Assembly: GCA_031552535.1 (NCBI GenBank)
Contig: JAVBMJ010000030.1
Span: 1 to 20,716 of the forward strand
From: JAVBMJ01 sp031552535
Lineage (GTDB): Bacteria; Bacteroidota; Bacteroidia; Bacteroidales; Rikenellaceae
Length of the DNA: 20,716 nt
Reading direction: 5' to 3'
The notes under the pieces were generated by a model that was not told the origin of the DNA, made no database searches, and worked only from the letters and a program-made list of their open reading frames with translations. Numbering within the stretch: position 1 is the first letter of the stretch; the number at the start of each line of letters is the position of its first letter. Positions 8,899-16,460 of the stretch are shown here, one piece after another. Both the position numbers and the translations under genes were made by a program.

Positions 8899-8934
8899 GG
8901 GCGTGTTAAATGACCGTTTATGTTAACACGTCCC
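8899..8934 (+). terminator. Hairpin after the susC operon, split copy of the GTGTTAACAC palindrome
   Basis: GGGCGTG at 8899-8905 pairs with CACGTCCC ending at 8934, with one bulged base. TTAA lies on the inner side of each arm, and 13 bases separate the two TTAA copies. The arms match the uninterrupted palindromes at 15007 and 17842. It lies eight bases after the stop codon of the last operon gene. No T-run follows, so intrinsic termination is only possible. Confidence 0.4.
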
Positions 8935-8943
8935 GGCACAGAC

Positions 8944-8971
8944 AGGGGCCGGACATCGATGTCCGGCCCCT
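8944..8971 (+). terminator. Perfect 28-bp palindrome, likely operon terminator
   Basis: Bases 8944-8971 form a perfect palindrome: 14 bases beginning AGGGGCCGGACAT, then their exact reverse complement, centred on ATCGAT. Weaker pairing continues outwards (CAGAC against GTATCTG). A GC-rich stem directly between the operon and the next promoter suits a terminator. It lacks a U-tract, so it may also work as an mRNA 3' stabiliser. Confidence 0.5.
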
Positions 8972-8999
8972 GCTGTATCTGCCGGAACCGGAAAATCAC

Positions 9000-9007
9000 T
9001 ACCTTTG
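9000..9007 (+). promoter_or_regulatory. -7 box (TACCTTTG) of the DUF1573 gene
   Basis: TACCTTTG matches the Bacteroidetes primary-sigma -7 consensus TAnnTTTG and lies 49 bases ahead of the start codon at 9056. No convincing -33 TTTG was found upstream. Confidence 0.55.
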
Positions 9008-9055
9008 GTACATGCAACAGACCGACAGACAGGCCGGTTTTTTAAAAATTTGGAA

Positions 9056-10114
9056 ATGAAGAGGCTATTTTCATTATCGGTTCTCGCGGCTATCCTCTCA
9101 CTTGTGATGCATGACGCAGCGGGACAGGACGTGAAGTTCGATATTGTCCGGCATGATCTCGGAGTGGTGAAAGAGGGGGCGGGCGTGGTATCCCATATTT
9201 TTATTTTCACCAATAACGGCACTGCGCCTCTGGTCGTTGCCAATGTGTCGACGACATGCGGGTGTACCGCTACCTCATACAGCCGCAAACCAGTGATGCC
9301 CGGCAAAAGAGGTGAAATAAGGGTGAATTTCGATCCGGCCAACCGTTCCGGGGTGGTGTCGTCGAACATATATGTGGTATTCGACAACGGCGACAGGGCT
9401 ACCTTTACGCTGACCGGCAATGTGGTGCCACGCGAGCGTACCATTGCCGAGGAGTATCCCGTAACGGCGGCTTCGGGATTGAGGCTGGATGCAGCAGATC
9501 TTTTTTTCGGCCGCGTGGGACAAGGTACGACGAAAACCATCATCCTGGGTATGGCCAACAGTTCCAACAAAGAGATCACCGTGGCGTTCTCCTCCGACGG
9601 GAAACACATCGTAGCGCCGGGGCCGGTGAGAATCGCCCCGGGAGAAAAATTGACGGTCGATGTGGAGTGCAACCCCGGGGCACGCAATATATATGGCGTT
9701 CTCGATAACGTGTTGACCGTATCGGTTTCAGGAATAGAAGCCGTACGTATCCCGGTAAAGGTATTCGCCATCGACAATTTTGCCGGGATCGACCGCAGAA
9801 AAGCCCCTCGGGCGCTGTTCGGCACCGAATATGAAGACATGGGCATACTAAAGGCCCGAACAGTATTCACTAAAGAGATAACGGTCGAAAACCGTGGACG
9901 CTCCCCGCTGGCAATCCGTTCGGTACAGACCAAAGGTGCGGTAAAATCTGTCACGCTACGTGGCGGGCAGACGATAGCGCCTGGTGCCAAAGTGACATTC
10001 ACCATCACACTCGACACATCGAAAACAGGAAACATCACCAGCATCGTCACCATTTTCCAGAATGATCCCGAACAACCCATTCACGAAATACGGCTCTGTG
10101 CAACAGTGAAATAA
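9056..10114 (+). CDS. Secreted DUF1573-domain protein
   Basis: This 352-residue protein of unknown function has a signal peptide (MKRLFSLSVLAAILSLVMHDAAGQ). The ATG at 9056 was preferred over an in-frame ATG-less extension because it begins this signal and follows a -7 box. The first mature domain carries the DUF1573 hallmark, F-TNNGTAPLVV followed by STTCGCTA with Cys68 and Cys70, then a PGKRGEIRVNFDP strand. Two or three ASH/Ig-like beta-sandwich repeats follow (second near DLFFGRVGQGTTKTI, third near DMGILKARTVFTKEITVENRG). Such proteins are abundant in Bacteroidetes and are exported; their role is not established. It stands alone, transcribed from its own promoter, and converges with the minus-strand barrel gene 55 bases downstream. 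Confidence 0.85.
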   Translation: MKRLFSLSVLAAILSLVMHDAAGQDVKFDIVRHDLGVVKEGAGVVSHIFIFTNNGTAPLVVANVSTTCGCTATSYSRKPVMPGKRGEIRVNFDPANRSGVVSSNIYVVFDNGDRATFTLTGNVVPRERTIAEEYPVTAASGLRLDAADLFFGRVGQGTTKTIILGMANSSNKEITVAFSSDGKHIVAPGPVRIAPGEKLTVDVECNPGARNIYGVLDNVLTVSVSGIEAVRIPVKVFAIDNFAGIDRRKAPRALFGTEYEDMGILKARTVFTKEITVENRGRSPLAIRSVQTKGAVKSVTLRGGQTIAPGAKVTFTITLDTSKTGNITSIVTIFQNDPEQPIHEIRLCATVK

Positions 10115-10169
10115 ATTACTGCGGCAAAGTCTGAAAAGATTTGAGCCGGCTCCGTCCCGGGTGATCGGA

Positions 10170-13082
10170 CTATCGGACATCGGTCAGCGAGCGGTAGCGC
10201 GAAGAGTCTGTATCCTCGACGCTCTTCCAGGCAGATGACTTGCCTTGTCGCGGGGACGAGGTCATGGAGTTGAAATTGTAGGAGAACCGCGCAAGGATAT
10301 AACGCCCCAAGGTATTGGTACGCACATCTTCGATGTAAGTGGTATGGATGTAGTGCAGCAGGTTCTTGTTGCGGGCGAAGATGTCGTATGCCGTTATGCG
10401 GAATTCACCGTTGCGGCGCTTGAAAAATTTCTTCCCTATCCCCGCGTCGACCAACAGGAACGACGTGGCACTGCCGGTCGCAGTCGACGAGGAGTAGTAT
10501 TTCCACGTCACGAGCGAGCCCAACACTATGCCTCCCGGGAACAGCAGATTGACAGAGTAATAAAAATTCTGGTTCAGGAACGAGGAGTTGGCGCGGCTCG
10601 TGTTGCCCGTGAAATTGAACGCCGTATTGGAGTAGAAGTTAAAATCTATATTGTGCGAGATATTGCTCGTCACTCCCACACGCACCGCCCCCGAGTTGAT
10701 CATGGCAAAATTGTGGACGCTGCCATATATCGACGGCGCCCGCACGAAATTGTACGATGCCGACAGGTTGACATTACTGCGTATCGGACGGAAGACAAAA
10801 CTGTATGTGGCCGATGAACGGGCCGAGAAATATCCGTCGAGGTTGGTCTGTTTATGCAGGAATATGCCGTCGACCGCCGTACGGAACCCCCTGCCGGTGG
10901 TATCGCCGTAGAGGGAGGCGTAAATTACCGTGTCCATGGGCAGCGACTCGGTGATGGTGGCGATATAATTGGAGTTGGCCCGGGCATCGAGGGTGAGGGT
11001 GAAATTGGTCGATTTTTGCTGGTTCGAGGCGTTATAGAACAGCGTCAGCGAGTTCTGATAGCCTGGTTTCAGATCAGGATTACCCACGCGCCAGTTGAAC
11101 GCACTGTTGGTGTTGACCACGTTTTGCATCTGGTCGATGCGCGGCAGTATGGTCCGACCCTGATATCGCAACCTCAGGTAACGGCTCTTCTCTATCGAAT
11201 ACTTCAACGAAAATGTAGGTTGGAAATTCGTGAACCGGAAGCGGGTCTCCACCTCGTTGGGCAGATATTCGTTACGCAACTGACTTATGTTCTGATAGTC
11301 GACCCCGGCATTGACCGACAACGGCTTTGTCCAGAAGGCGTAACCCACACCACCCCCTACGGAACGGTAGTCCTTGTCGAAACTGCTGCTTTGTAACGCC
11401 TCGAACCGGGTATATCCGCCCGTGGCGCGGTCGAAAAGATTGCTCTCCTTATCCGATCCGCCCCAGTCGCGGCTCGCGTTGATGTTCAGCAACACACGGT
11501 GGCGGTTAACTATGGGCTCCGACCACGTAATCCTGACCCTCATGAAATTATTGGCCACATCCTGGTCTTCGAGGCGGTCTATCGTGTCGCGGGCGGGCTT
11601 CCACTCCCCCGTCGTGGTGTTGTAGGAGTCGCGGTAGAGGTCGCGGCGGTAACGGTCGGTGGAGACGTTTGTGAAATTAAAATCCAACCCGGAGGTGAAC
11701 GAGCGCCCGGGCTTGCCGAAACGGTGCGACCACACGGCACTTCCCGCAATGGAGTATTCGCGGCGCAACGAAGGGTTCAGCGACGAGGAGCGGCTCAACG
11801 AATCGGTGGGCGTGCCTGAGGTTTTGCTCTGCAGGGCGACTTCATTGCCCGACGACGCCTCGTCGTTGGAATAGAGGGTGATCCTGGGCGAAAGTTCGAA
11901 ACTGTTCTTTTTATCGGGCCGCAGTTCCAACTTGAAGCTCATCCGGTTGTTGACGGCCGTTGCCGACGTGATGCGGGACGAGCGGCTGCGCTTGCTCATA
12001 AAATCGCCGTCGGGATCGGGGAAGTAGTTGCGCTCGGACTCCCGCACCAGATCACTCGAGGTGCGGTCGTAGAAATAGCTCCCCGAAAATTTCACCACCT
12101 TGGTTTCCAGTGAGTAGTTCACTCCCGCCCCCGTTATGCGGCGCAAACCCGCCGGCTGGTTTTTGAGATTGCCGTTATCGTCGACCTCGCTGCTCTCCAG
12201 AAGATCGTTCTGTCCGAACTTGGCGGTGTTGACGTTGTTGAACAGTCCGGTTAGCGTTATGCGTTGACGTTCTGTAAAATGTGAAAAATTGCCACCAGTC
12301 AGGTAACGCACCCCACCACCCTCGCCCGCATCGGCACCTGCCGACGCCTCGCCCTTTAATATGAGGGCCTCCCGATCTTTTGTTTTGGTGACTATATTTA
12401 TGACTTTCTGACTGTTGCCATCGTCGAAACCGGTATAGCGCGACATTTCGCTCTGCTCGTCGAAAAACTGTATGCTCTCTATGGCATCGGCCGGAAGGTT
12501 TTTCAGCGCCGCCATGGGATCAGTCCCAAAGAACAGTTTACCGTCGACATAAATCCTTCGTACCGGTTCGCCCTGCGCCTCGATCTTGCCGCTCTGGATA
12601 ACCACACCCGGCATCTTGGTTATCAGGTCGCCGGCATCGGCATCGGGATGGGCCTTGAAAGCCTCTGCATTGAACTGCGTCGTGTCGCCCTTCTGTACCG
12701 ACATCGGGGCCTGGCCACGGACGACGACCGTTTCAATCGGGTTTTCCGTCTCAGACACATACAAACGTCCGAATATCACTTCGTTGCCGTGAACAGGGAC
12801 GGCGAAAGGCACTTTGATTGCTGCAAAACCGAGATGCACCACCTGCAGCGTGTCCGGGCGACGGGCGACACCCTTAAGTATAAAGCGTCCCGCCTCATCG
12901 CAAACCGTATTTATCCGGCCCCCGTCACCTGTGAGCACCGTGGCGCCTGGTAATGCCGCAGAGTCGGGCACAGCCCACACCTCGCCACGCAAAGTAAGCC
13001 CCTGGGCAAAGCCGCCTGCAACACAAAGCAAGGCAGCAACAGTTGCGGCCGGAGTGCAAATATTTTTACCCGGAAAATACAT
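10170..13082 (-). CDS. Outer-membrane beta-barrel protein, TonB-dependent-receptor-like (OMP_b-brl_3 type)
   Basis: This 970-residue protein has a signal peptide with cleavage near GFA/QG (residues 26-27). It continues with a carboxypeptidase-regulatory-like domain at about 30-115 (LRGEVWAVPDS-ALPGATVL, DEAGRFILKGV), a plug-like region at about 120-235 (DLITKMPGVVIQSGKIEAQG, RRIYVDGKLFF), and a long barrel of aromatic strands ending near LARFSYNFN, with a polar tail of about 35 residues after it. It resembles PF14905 proteins. These are related to TonB-dependent receptors but typically lack a SusD partner, and none is present here. The start at 13082 is preferred because a -7 box lies inside the longer open frame. 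It is divergent from a two-component system. The substrate is unknown. Confidence 0.85.
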   Translation of the reverse strand: MYFPGKNICTPAATVAALLCVAGGFAQGLTLRGEVWAVPDSAALPGATVLTGDGGRINTVCDEAGRFILKGVARRPDTLQVVHLGFAAIKVPFAVPVHGNEVIFGRLYVSETENPIETVVVRGQAPMSVQKGDTTQFNAEAFKAHPDADAGDLITKMPGVVIQSGKIEAQGEPVRRIYVDGKLFFGTDPMAALKNLPADAIESIQFFDEQSEMSRYTGFDDGNSQKVINIVTKTKDREALILKGEASAGADAGEGGGVRYLTGGNFSHFTERQRITLTGLFNNVNTAKFGQNDLLESSEVDDNGNLKNQPAGLRRITGAGVNYSLETKVVKFSGSYFYDRTSSDLVRESERNYFPDPDGDFMSKRSRSSRITSATAVNNRMSFKLELRPDKKNSFELSPRITLYSNDEASSGNEVALQSKTSGTPTDSLSRSSSLNPSLRREYSIAGSAVWSHRFGKPGRSFTSGLDFNFTNVSTDRYRRDLYRDSYNTTTGEWKPARDTIDRLEDQDVANNFMRVRITWSEPIVNRHRVLLNINASRDWGGSDKESNLFDRATGGYTRFEALQSSSFDKDYRSVGGGVGYAFWTKPLSVNAGVDYQNISQLRNEYLPNEVETRFRFTNFQPTFSLKYSIEKSRYLRLRYQGRTILPRIDQMQNVVNTNSAFNWRVGNPDLKPGYQNSLTLFYNASNQQKSTNFTLTLDARANSNYIATITESLPMDTVIYASLYGDTTGRGFRTAVDGIFLHKQTNLDGYFSARSSATYSFVFRPIRSNVNLSASYNFVRAPSIYGSVHNFAMINSGAVRVGVTSNISHNIDFNFYSNTAFNFTGNTSRANSSFLNQNFYYSVNLLFPGGIVLGSLVTWKYYSSSTATGSATSFLLVDAGIGKKFFKRRNGEFRITAYDIFARNKNLLHYIHTTYIEDVRTNTLGRYILARFSYNFNSMTSSPRQGKSSAWKSVEDTDSSRYRSLTDVR

Positions 13083-13343
13083 TTCAATCGGATGCGGTGC
13101 ACAGGGAGAGTATGTCTGTACAAATGTATTATTTTTTTCCGCAAAAAATACTACCTTTGCCATAGAGCCTGTCTGATTTCCCCGTGGAGATATTGCTACA
13201 ACACAGAGGCAAGACAGGTTTGCCTGGATTTGTTCGGGATTATTGTACAAATAAACTCAAAGGGGTTCGGGATCGATTTTTGTGTACGGATTTACAAAAG
13301 CCAAAACAGACTCCTGGCGGCTACACATCAAAATAACGGCCAT
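13083..13343. promoter_or_regulatory. Divergent promoter region between the barrel gene and the two-component system
   Basis: Two consensus -7 boxes sit back to back. TACATTTG on the minus strand (13121-13128) fits the barrel gene that starts at 13082. TACCTTTG on the plus strand (13152-13159) fits the kinase that starts at 13344. The 23 bases between them are A/T-rich. Downstream of the plus box lies repeat copy B (from 13164), so the kinase mRNA would have a leader of nearly 180 bases containing the repeat. No clear -33 elements were identified. Confidence 0.55.
13164..13240 (+). repeat. Dispersed intergenic repeat, copy B
   Basis: It starts AGAGCCTGTCTGATTTCC and can be aligned without gaps to the copy at 15024 over a segment of about 65 bases, including AGAGGCAAG and TTTGT-C-G. 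It lies in the presumed untranslated leader of the kinase mRNA. Confidence 0.5.
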
Positions 13344-14336
13344 ATGGTACTGCAGATATTACTCATAGCCTCCATTGTATTGCAGATAATCGCAGCCGGG
13401 ACAGCCATAAGCCTGACCCGGGTGACGAAATACAATCTTTCGTGGATACTGTTCACCATAGCTTTCACAGCCCTGTCGTTCGTCAGGCTGGGAGAGTATA
13501 TTCAACTGGTCGGCGGCAAGGAACTGCGTATGCCGCCCGATTTTTTCGTATGGTTGGGCGTGGTCATATCGCTTTCGCTGGCCATAGGGGTATTCTATGT
13601 GCGTAAGATATTCAACTACATACAAAACCTCGATTTCCAGCGCCGCCTTACCGAAAAAAGAATTCTCAACACGGTGCTGCGAACCGAGGAGAAGGAGCGC
13701 ATACGGTTTGCCAAAGAGATACATGACGGGCTGGGGCCTCTGCTCTCGTCGGCCAAGATGTCGCTGTCGGCCCTGTCGCTATCAGACCAGAACCAGCGCA
13801 ATACCGAGATAATACGCAATACGAATTATGTGATCGAAGAGGCCATACGCAGTGTGCGAGAAATCTCGAACAACCTCAGTCCGCATATCCTGCAGGACTT
13901 CGGCCTGGTGAGGGCCATCAACAACTACATCTCCAAGTCGCTGGCATTGAATAACATTCCTATAAGTTTCAACACCAATCTGCGGGCCGAGCGGTTCGAC
14001 ACCGATGTCGAGGTTATTGTCTACCGCGTGATATGCGAATTGATCAACAACAGCGTAAGGCATTCCGGTGCGTCGCAGATCATGCTCACGCTGCTTTACG
14101 AAAGCGGCGAACTGATAATAGATTACAGCGATAACGGCTGCGGGTTTATTCCCGAAGCGGTGAAAGACGTAGGGATGGGCCTTTCGAACATTGTCTCGCG
14201 CGTAAACTCGATAAAAGGACACACTGAAATATCCAGTTCACGGTCGAACGGGATGCGGGCCAACATACGCATCGACCTGAAGAATCCCGGTACCGGATTC
14301 AGGAAGGATCAACGACGTAAAACTCTGAAAAATTAA
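13344..14336 (+). CDS. Sensor histidine kinase, HisKA_3 / NarL-partner type
   Basis: This 330-residue membrane kinase has three predicted transmembrane helices (residues 1-25, about 32-54 and about 65-88) and almost no extracytoplasmic loop, so it probably senses something within the membrane or through a partner. A short coiled-coil leads to the HisKA_3 phosphoacceptor motif FAKEIHDGLGP with His127. The C-terminal ATPase domain shows the N box ELINNSVRHSG and the G boxes DNGCGF and GMGLSNI. The ATG at 13344 begins the first helix, whereas the longer in-frame extension has no recognisable content. The response-regulator gene follows after 22 bases. It very likely autophosphorylates and passes phosphate to that regulator. 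Confidence 0.9.
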   Translation: MVLQILLIASIVLQIIAAGTAISLTRVTKYNLSWILFTIAFTALSFVRLGEYIQLVGGKELRMPPDFFVWLGVVISLSLAIGVFYVRKIFNYIQNLDFQRRLTEKRILNTVLRTEEKERIRFAKEIHDGLGPLLSSAKMSLSALSLSDQNQRNTEIIRNTNYVIEEAIRSVREISNNLSPHILQDFGLVRAINNYISKSLALNNIPISFNTNLRAERFDTDVEVIVYRVICELINNSVRHSGASQIMLTLLYESGELIIDYSDNGCGFIPEAVKDVGMGLSNIVSRVNSIKGHTEISSSRSNGMRANIRIDLKNPGTGFRKDQRRKTLKN

Positions 14337-14358
14337 GCGGAGGCACCTGTAAAACAGA

Positions 14359-15000
14359 ATGACGGCTCAATACAACATAGCCCTGGTCGACGACCATACG
14401 CTGTTCCGTAGTGGCCTGCGTTGGCTATTGGAAAGCAGCGGACGATGCAATGTAGTACTGGAGGCCTCCGACGGCGAGGAACTTATCGAAAACCTGCCGC
14501 CTGAGGGCTACGACGTGGTATTGCTCGATATCGACATGCCCAGAATGAATGGCATCGAGGCGGCACGCCGCGCCGTGGAGAAAGTTCCGGGGATCAAGAT
14601 TATAGCCCTGTCGATGCATGGCGACGAGGAGTACTATTTCAGAATGGTTGCCGAAGGCGTCAAAGGATTTTTATTGAAAAATTCCGCATTCGACGAAGTT
14701 ATGTCCGCCATCGAGGCTGTCGCATCGGGCGGAAGCCACTTCTCCAGGGAGTTGCTCTTTTCGCTCGTGGATAGTCTGAAGTCCGCCGCCGGACATGAGG
14801 CCGACACGCTGTCGGCACGCGAACAGGAGATACTGCTGTTGATATGCAAAGGATTATCGAACCAGGAAATCGCCGACAAGCTGTTCATATCGAAGCGGAC
14901 GGTAGATAAACACCGGGCCAATATTCTTGATAAGACCTCGTGCCGCGGAACGGCAAGCCTGGTGATATACGCCATAAAAAACGGATTGGTGGAGATATAA
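14359..15000 (+). CDS. NarL/FixJ-family response regulator with LuxR-type HTH
   Basis: This 213-residue protein has an N-terminal receiver domain with the acidic pair Asp11-Asp12, phosphoacceptor Asp57 (VVLLDIDMP), the switch Ser in IIALSMHGDE and the conserved Lys in FLLKNSAF. The C-terminal LuxR/GerE helix-turn-helix is clear: LSAREQEILLLICKGLSNQE, then ISKRTVDKHRANI. It is expected to bind DNA as a dimer once phosphorylated by the upstream kinase. The divergently transcribed outer-membrane barrel gene is the obvious candidate target, but this is inference from position only. All key residues are present. Confidence 0.93.
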   Translation: MTAQYNIALVDDHTLFRSGLRWLLESSGRCNVVLEASDGEELIENLPPEGYDVVLLDIDMPRMNGIEAARRAVEKVPGIKIIALSMHGDEEYYFRMVAEGVKGFLLKNSAFDEVMSAIEAVASGGSHFSRELLFSLVDSLKSAAGHEADTLSAREQEILLLICKGLSNQEIADKLFISKRTVDKHRANILDKTSCRGTASLVIYAIKNGLVEI

Positions 15001-15006
15001 ATCCCG

Positions 15007-15024
15007 AGGCGTGTTAACACGCTT
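15007..15024 (+). terminator. GTGTTAACAC palindrome after the response regulator
   Basis: AGGCGTG, loop TTAA, CACGCTT forms a seven-base stem with one G-T pair, beginning seven bases after the stop codon. The same palindrome occurs at 17841-17862 and, split, at 8899-8934. Only a short T-run follows, so it may be a weak terminator or a dispersed palindromic repeat. Confidence 0.45.
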
Positions 15025-15259
15025 TAGAGCCTGTCTAAATTTCCTGTAGAAATATAGTGAAAGCCGAGAGGCAAGCTAACCTTGGTTGAGTTTGTCCGAG
15101 GCGCATCCTATATTATTCAAAATATTATAAATTCTTCCGGGCCGCTTTTAGCCTAAATATTTCGTTACATAGGGCACGCTATGCGCCTCTATTCTTACGC
15201 TAAATCAACCCGGAATCTCTTTAAATATACTTTCCAAAGAAAACTTAGACAGCCTCTTA
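15024..15259. repeat. MITE-like element of about 235 bp with imperfect terminal inverted repeats (copy C)
   Basis: The left end reads AGAGCCTGTCTAAATTTCC. The right end, read inwards on the minus strand from 15259, reads AAGAGGCTGTCTAAGTTTTC. Similarity between the ends extends for roughly 40 bases, and both halves carry GAGGCGCAT nearer the centre. The interior is AT-rich and has no credible gene. The element fills the space between the convergent regulator and hydrolase genes, and a further end (AGAGCCTGTCTAAAT) begins at once at 15260. Confidence 0.6.
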
Positions 15260-15277
15260 GAGCCTGTCTAAATCCTG

Positions 15278-16408
15278 TTATTCTCCAGCATCGGCCGCCC
15301 ACCATCTGTCGATCCGGGCTACGGTGTCGTTCAGCGTTGTTTTTTGACCGATCAACGGGGTTATCAACGGAATCGTATCGCGCGTGGCGGCAGCGGCAAT
15401 ATTATCGAGCGGTTCGCGCCACGGATGTTTCGCCAGGGCGTATTTCGAATTGTGGATGGTGAAAAGCGTGCGCGGCCCCAGGTCGTGCACAGCCTTAACA
15501 AGGTCATCTGGAAGCAGGTGGATATAACGCCACTCCTCATTATATTGCCCGTTCTCAATGAAAGCCACGTCAATACGCGGAAAGCGGGCCGCTATGTCGG
15601 CAAAATGGGTGTCGTAACCGCCGTCGCCGCCGAGGAAAATATTAAGTGACGGAGTTTGCAGCATGTAGGAGGCCCACAGAGTTTGGTTGGGCTTGAGTCC
15701 GCGTCCCGAAAAATGACGTGCAGGGAGGCAATGTATGCTGAATCCGTCGCCCAGTGTCGAGCTCTCGTGCCAGTCCAGTTCTATTATCTGCTCTTTGCCA
15801 AAACCCCAGTACTCGAAATGCTCGCCCACCCCAAGACTGCATATCACTTTTCCGGTACGCGGGCGAAGGGCTTTCACCGTGCCGTAATCAAGGTGGTCCC
15901 AATGGTCGTGGGTGATCACCAGATAATCGATGGCGGGAATATCGTCCGGGGAATAGATGTCGGTGCCCTTGAAGGGTCTGTTGACGAACGACACCGGCGC
16001 CGCCTTGACCAACACAGGATCGACCAAAAATCGCACCCCGCCGGTTTGTATGAATAACGACGAATGCCCCAGCCATACCACGACCTCCTCGTCGCGGCTC
16101 AACGACCCGAGATCGGTTTTCACCACAGGCAGCGGCTTGTCGGGGCGCAGGGCGTCGACCTTACGCAACAGTAACTCCACCATCAGTTTAGCCCTGGGTT
16201 TGTCGGAGACAAGCTGTGGGGTCGGCGACAGGTTGTGGAACCGTCCGTCTCGGTAGTTAGGTGACCGCAACACCCTTTCGAGCCGTTCGCCGCGCGGCTG
16301 GCGGCCGAACGAAGGCTGCGACATAAACATGACAATAACAACGGCCAACGCCGCGATTACACAAAGCGATACCCACATAATCCTGTAAATTTTCTTTAAC
16401 CTACTCAT
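15278..16408 (-). CDS. Membrane-anchored metallo-beta-lactamase-fold hydrolase, NAPE-PLD/UlaG-like
   Basis: This 376-residue protein has one N-terminal transmembrane helix (about 10-29) that should anchor the catalytic domain outside the inner membrane; there is no lipobox. The metal site is complete: HDHWDH at residues 167-172, His232 in the ARHFSGRG segment, Asp262 in FLGGDGGYD and His319 in TIHNSKY. The lead-in VVWLGHSSLFIQTGGVRFLVDP and overall length fit the Lactamase_B_2 group that includes NAPE-phospholipase D-like and UlaG-like enzymes. In the first group the reaction is release of N-acylethanolamine from N-acyl phosphatidylethanolamine. The true substrate here cannot be told from sequence. 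It appears to be a single-gene unit between repeat-rich spacers, and no -7 box was found directly upstream. Confidence 0.85.
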   Translation of the reverse strand: MSRLKKIYRIMWVSLCVIAALAVVIVMFMSQPSFGRQPRGERLERVLRSPNYRDGRFHNLSPTPQLVSDKPRAKLMVELLLRKVDALRPDKPLPVVKTDLGSLSRDEEVVVWLGHSSLFIQTGGVRFLVDPVLVKAAPVSFVNRPFKGTDIYSPDDIPAIDYLVITHDHWDHLDYGTVKALRPRTGKVICSLGVGEHFEYWGFGKEQIIELDWHESSTLGDGFSIHCLPARHFSGRGLKPNQTLWASYMLQTPSLNIFLGGDGGYDTHFADIAARFPRIDVAFIENGQYNEEWRYIHLLPDDLVKAVHDLGPRTLFTIHNSKYALAKHPWREPLDNIAAAATRDTIPLITPLIGQKTTLNDTVARIDRWWAADAGE

Positions 16409-16460
16409 ATTAAAACCGCACTATAACTGCCGGACGCACAGCGTCTTTTGATATTACTTT

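Noticed and set aside
13083..13250. N-terminal extension of the barrel protein up to 13250
   Set aside because: The extra region contains the -7 boxes and repeat copy B, and would bury the signal peptide.
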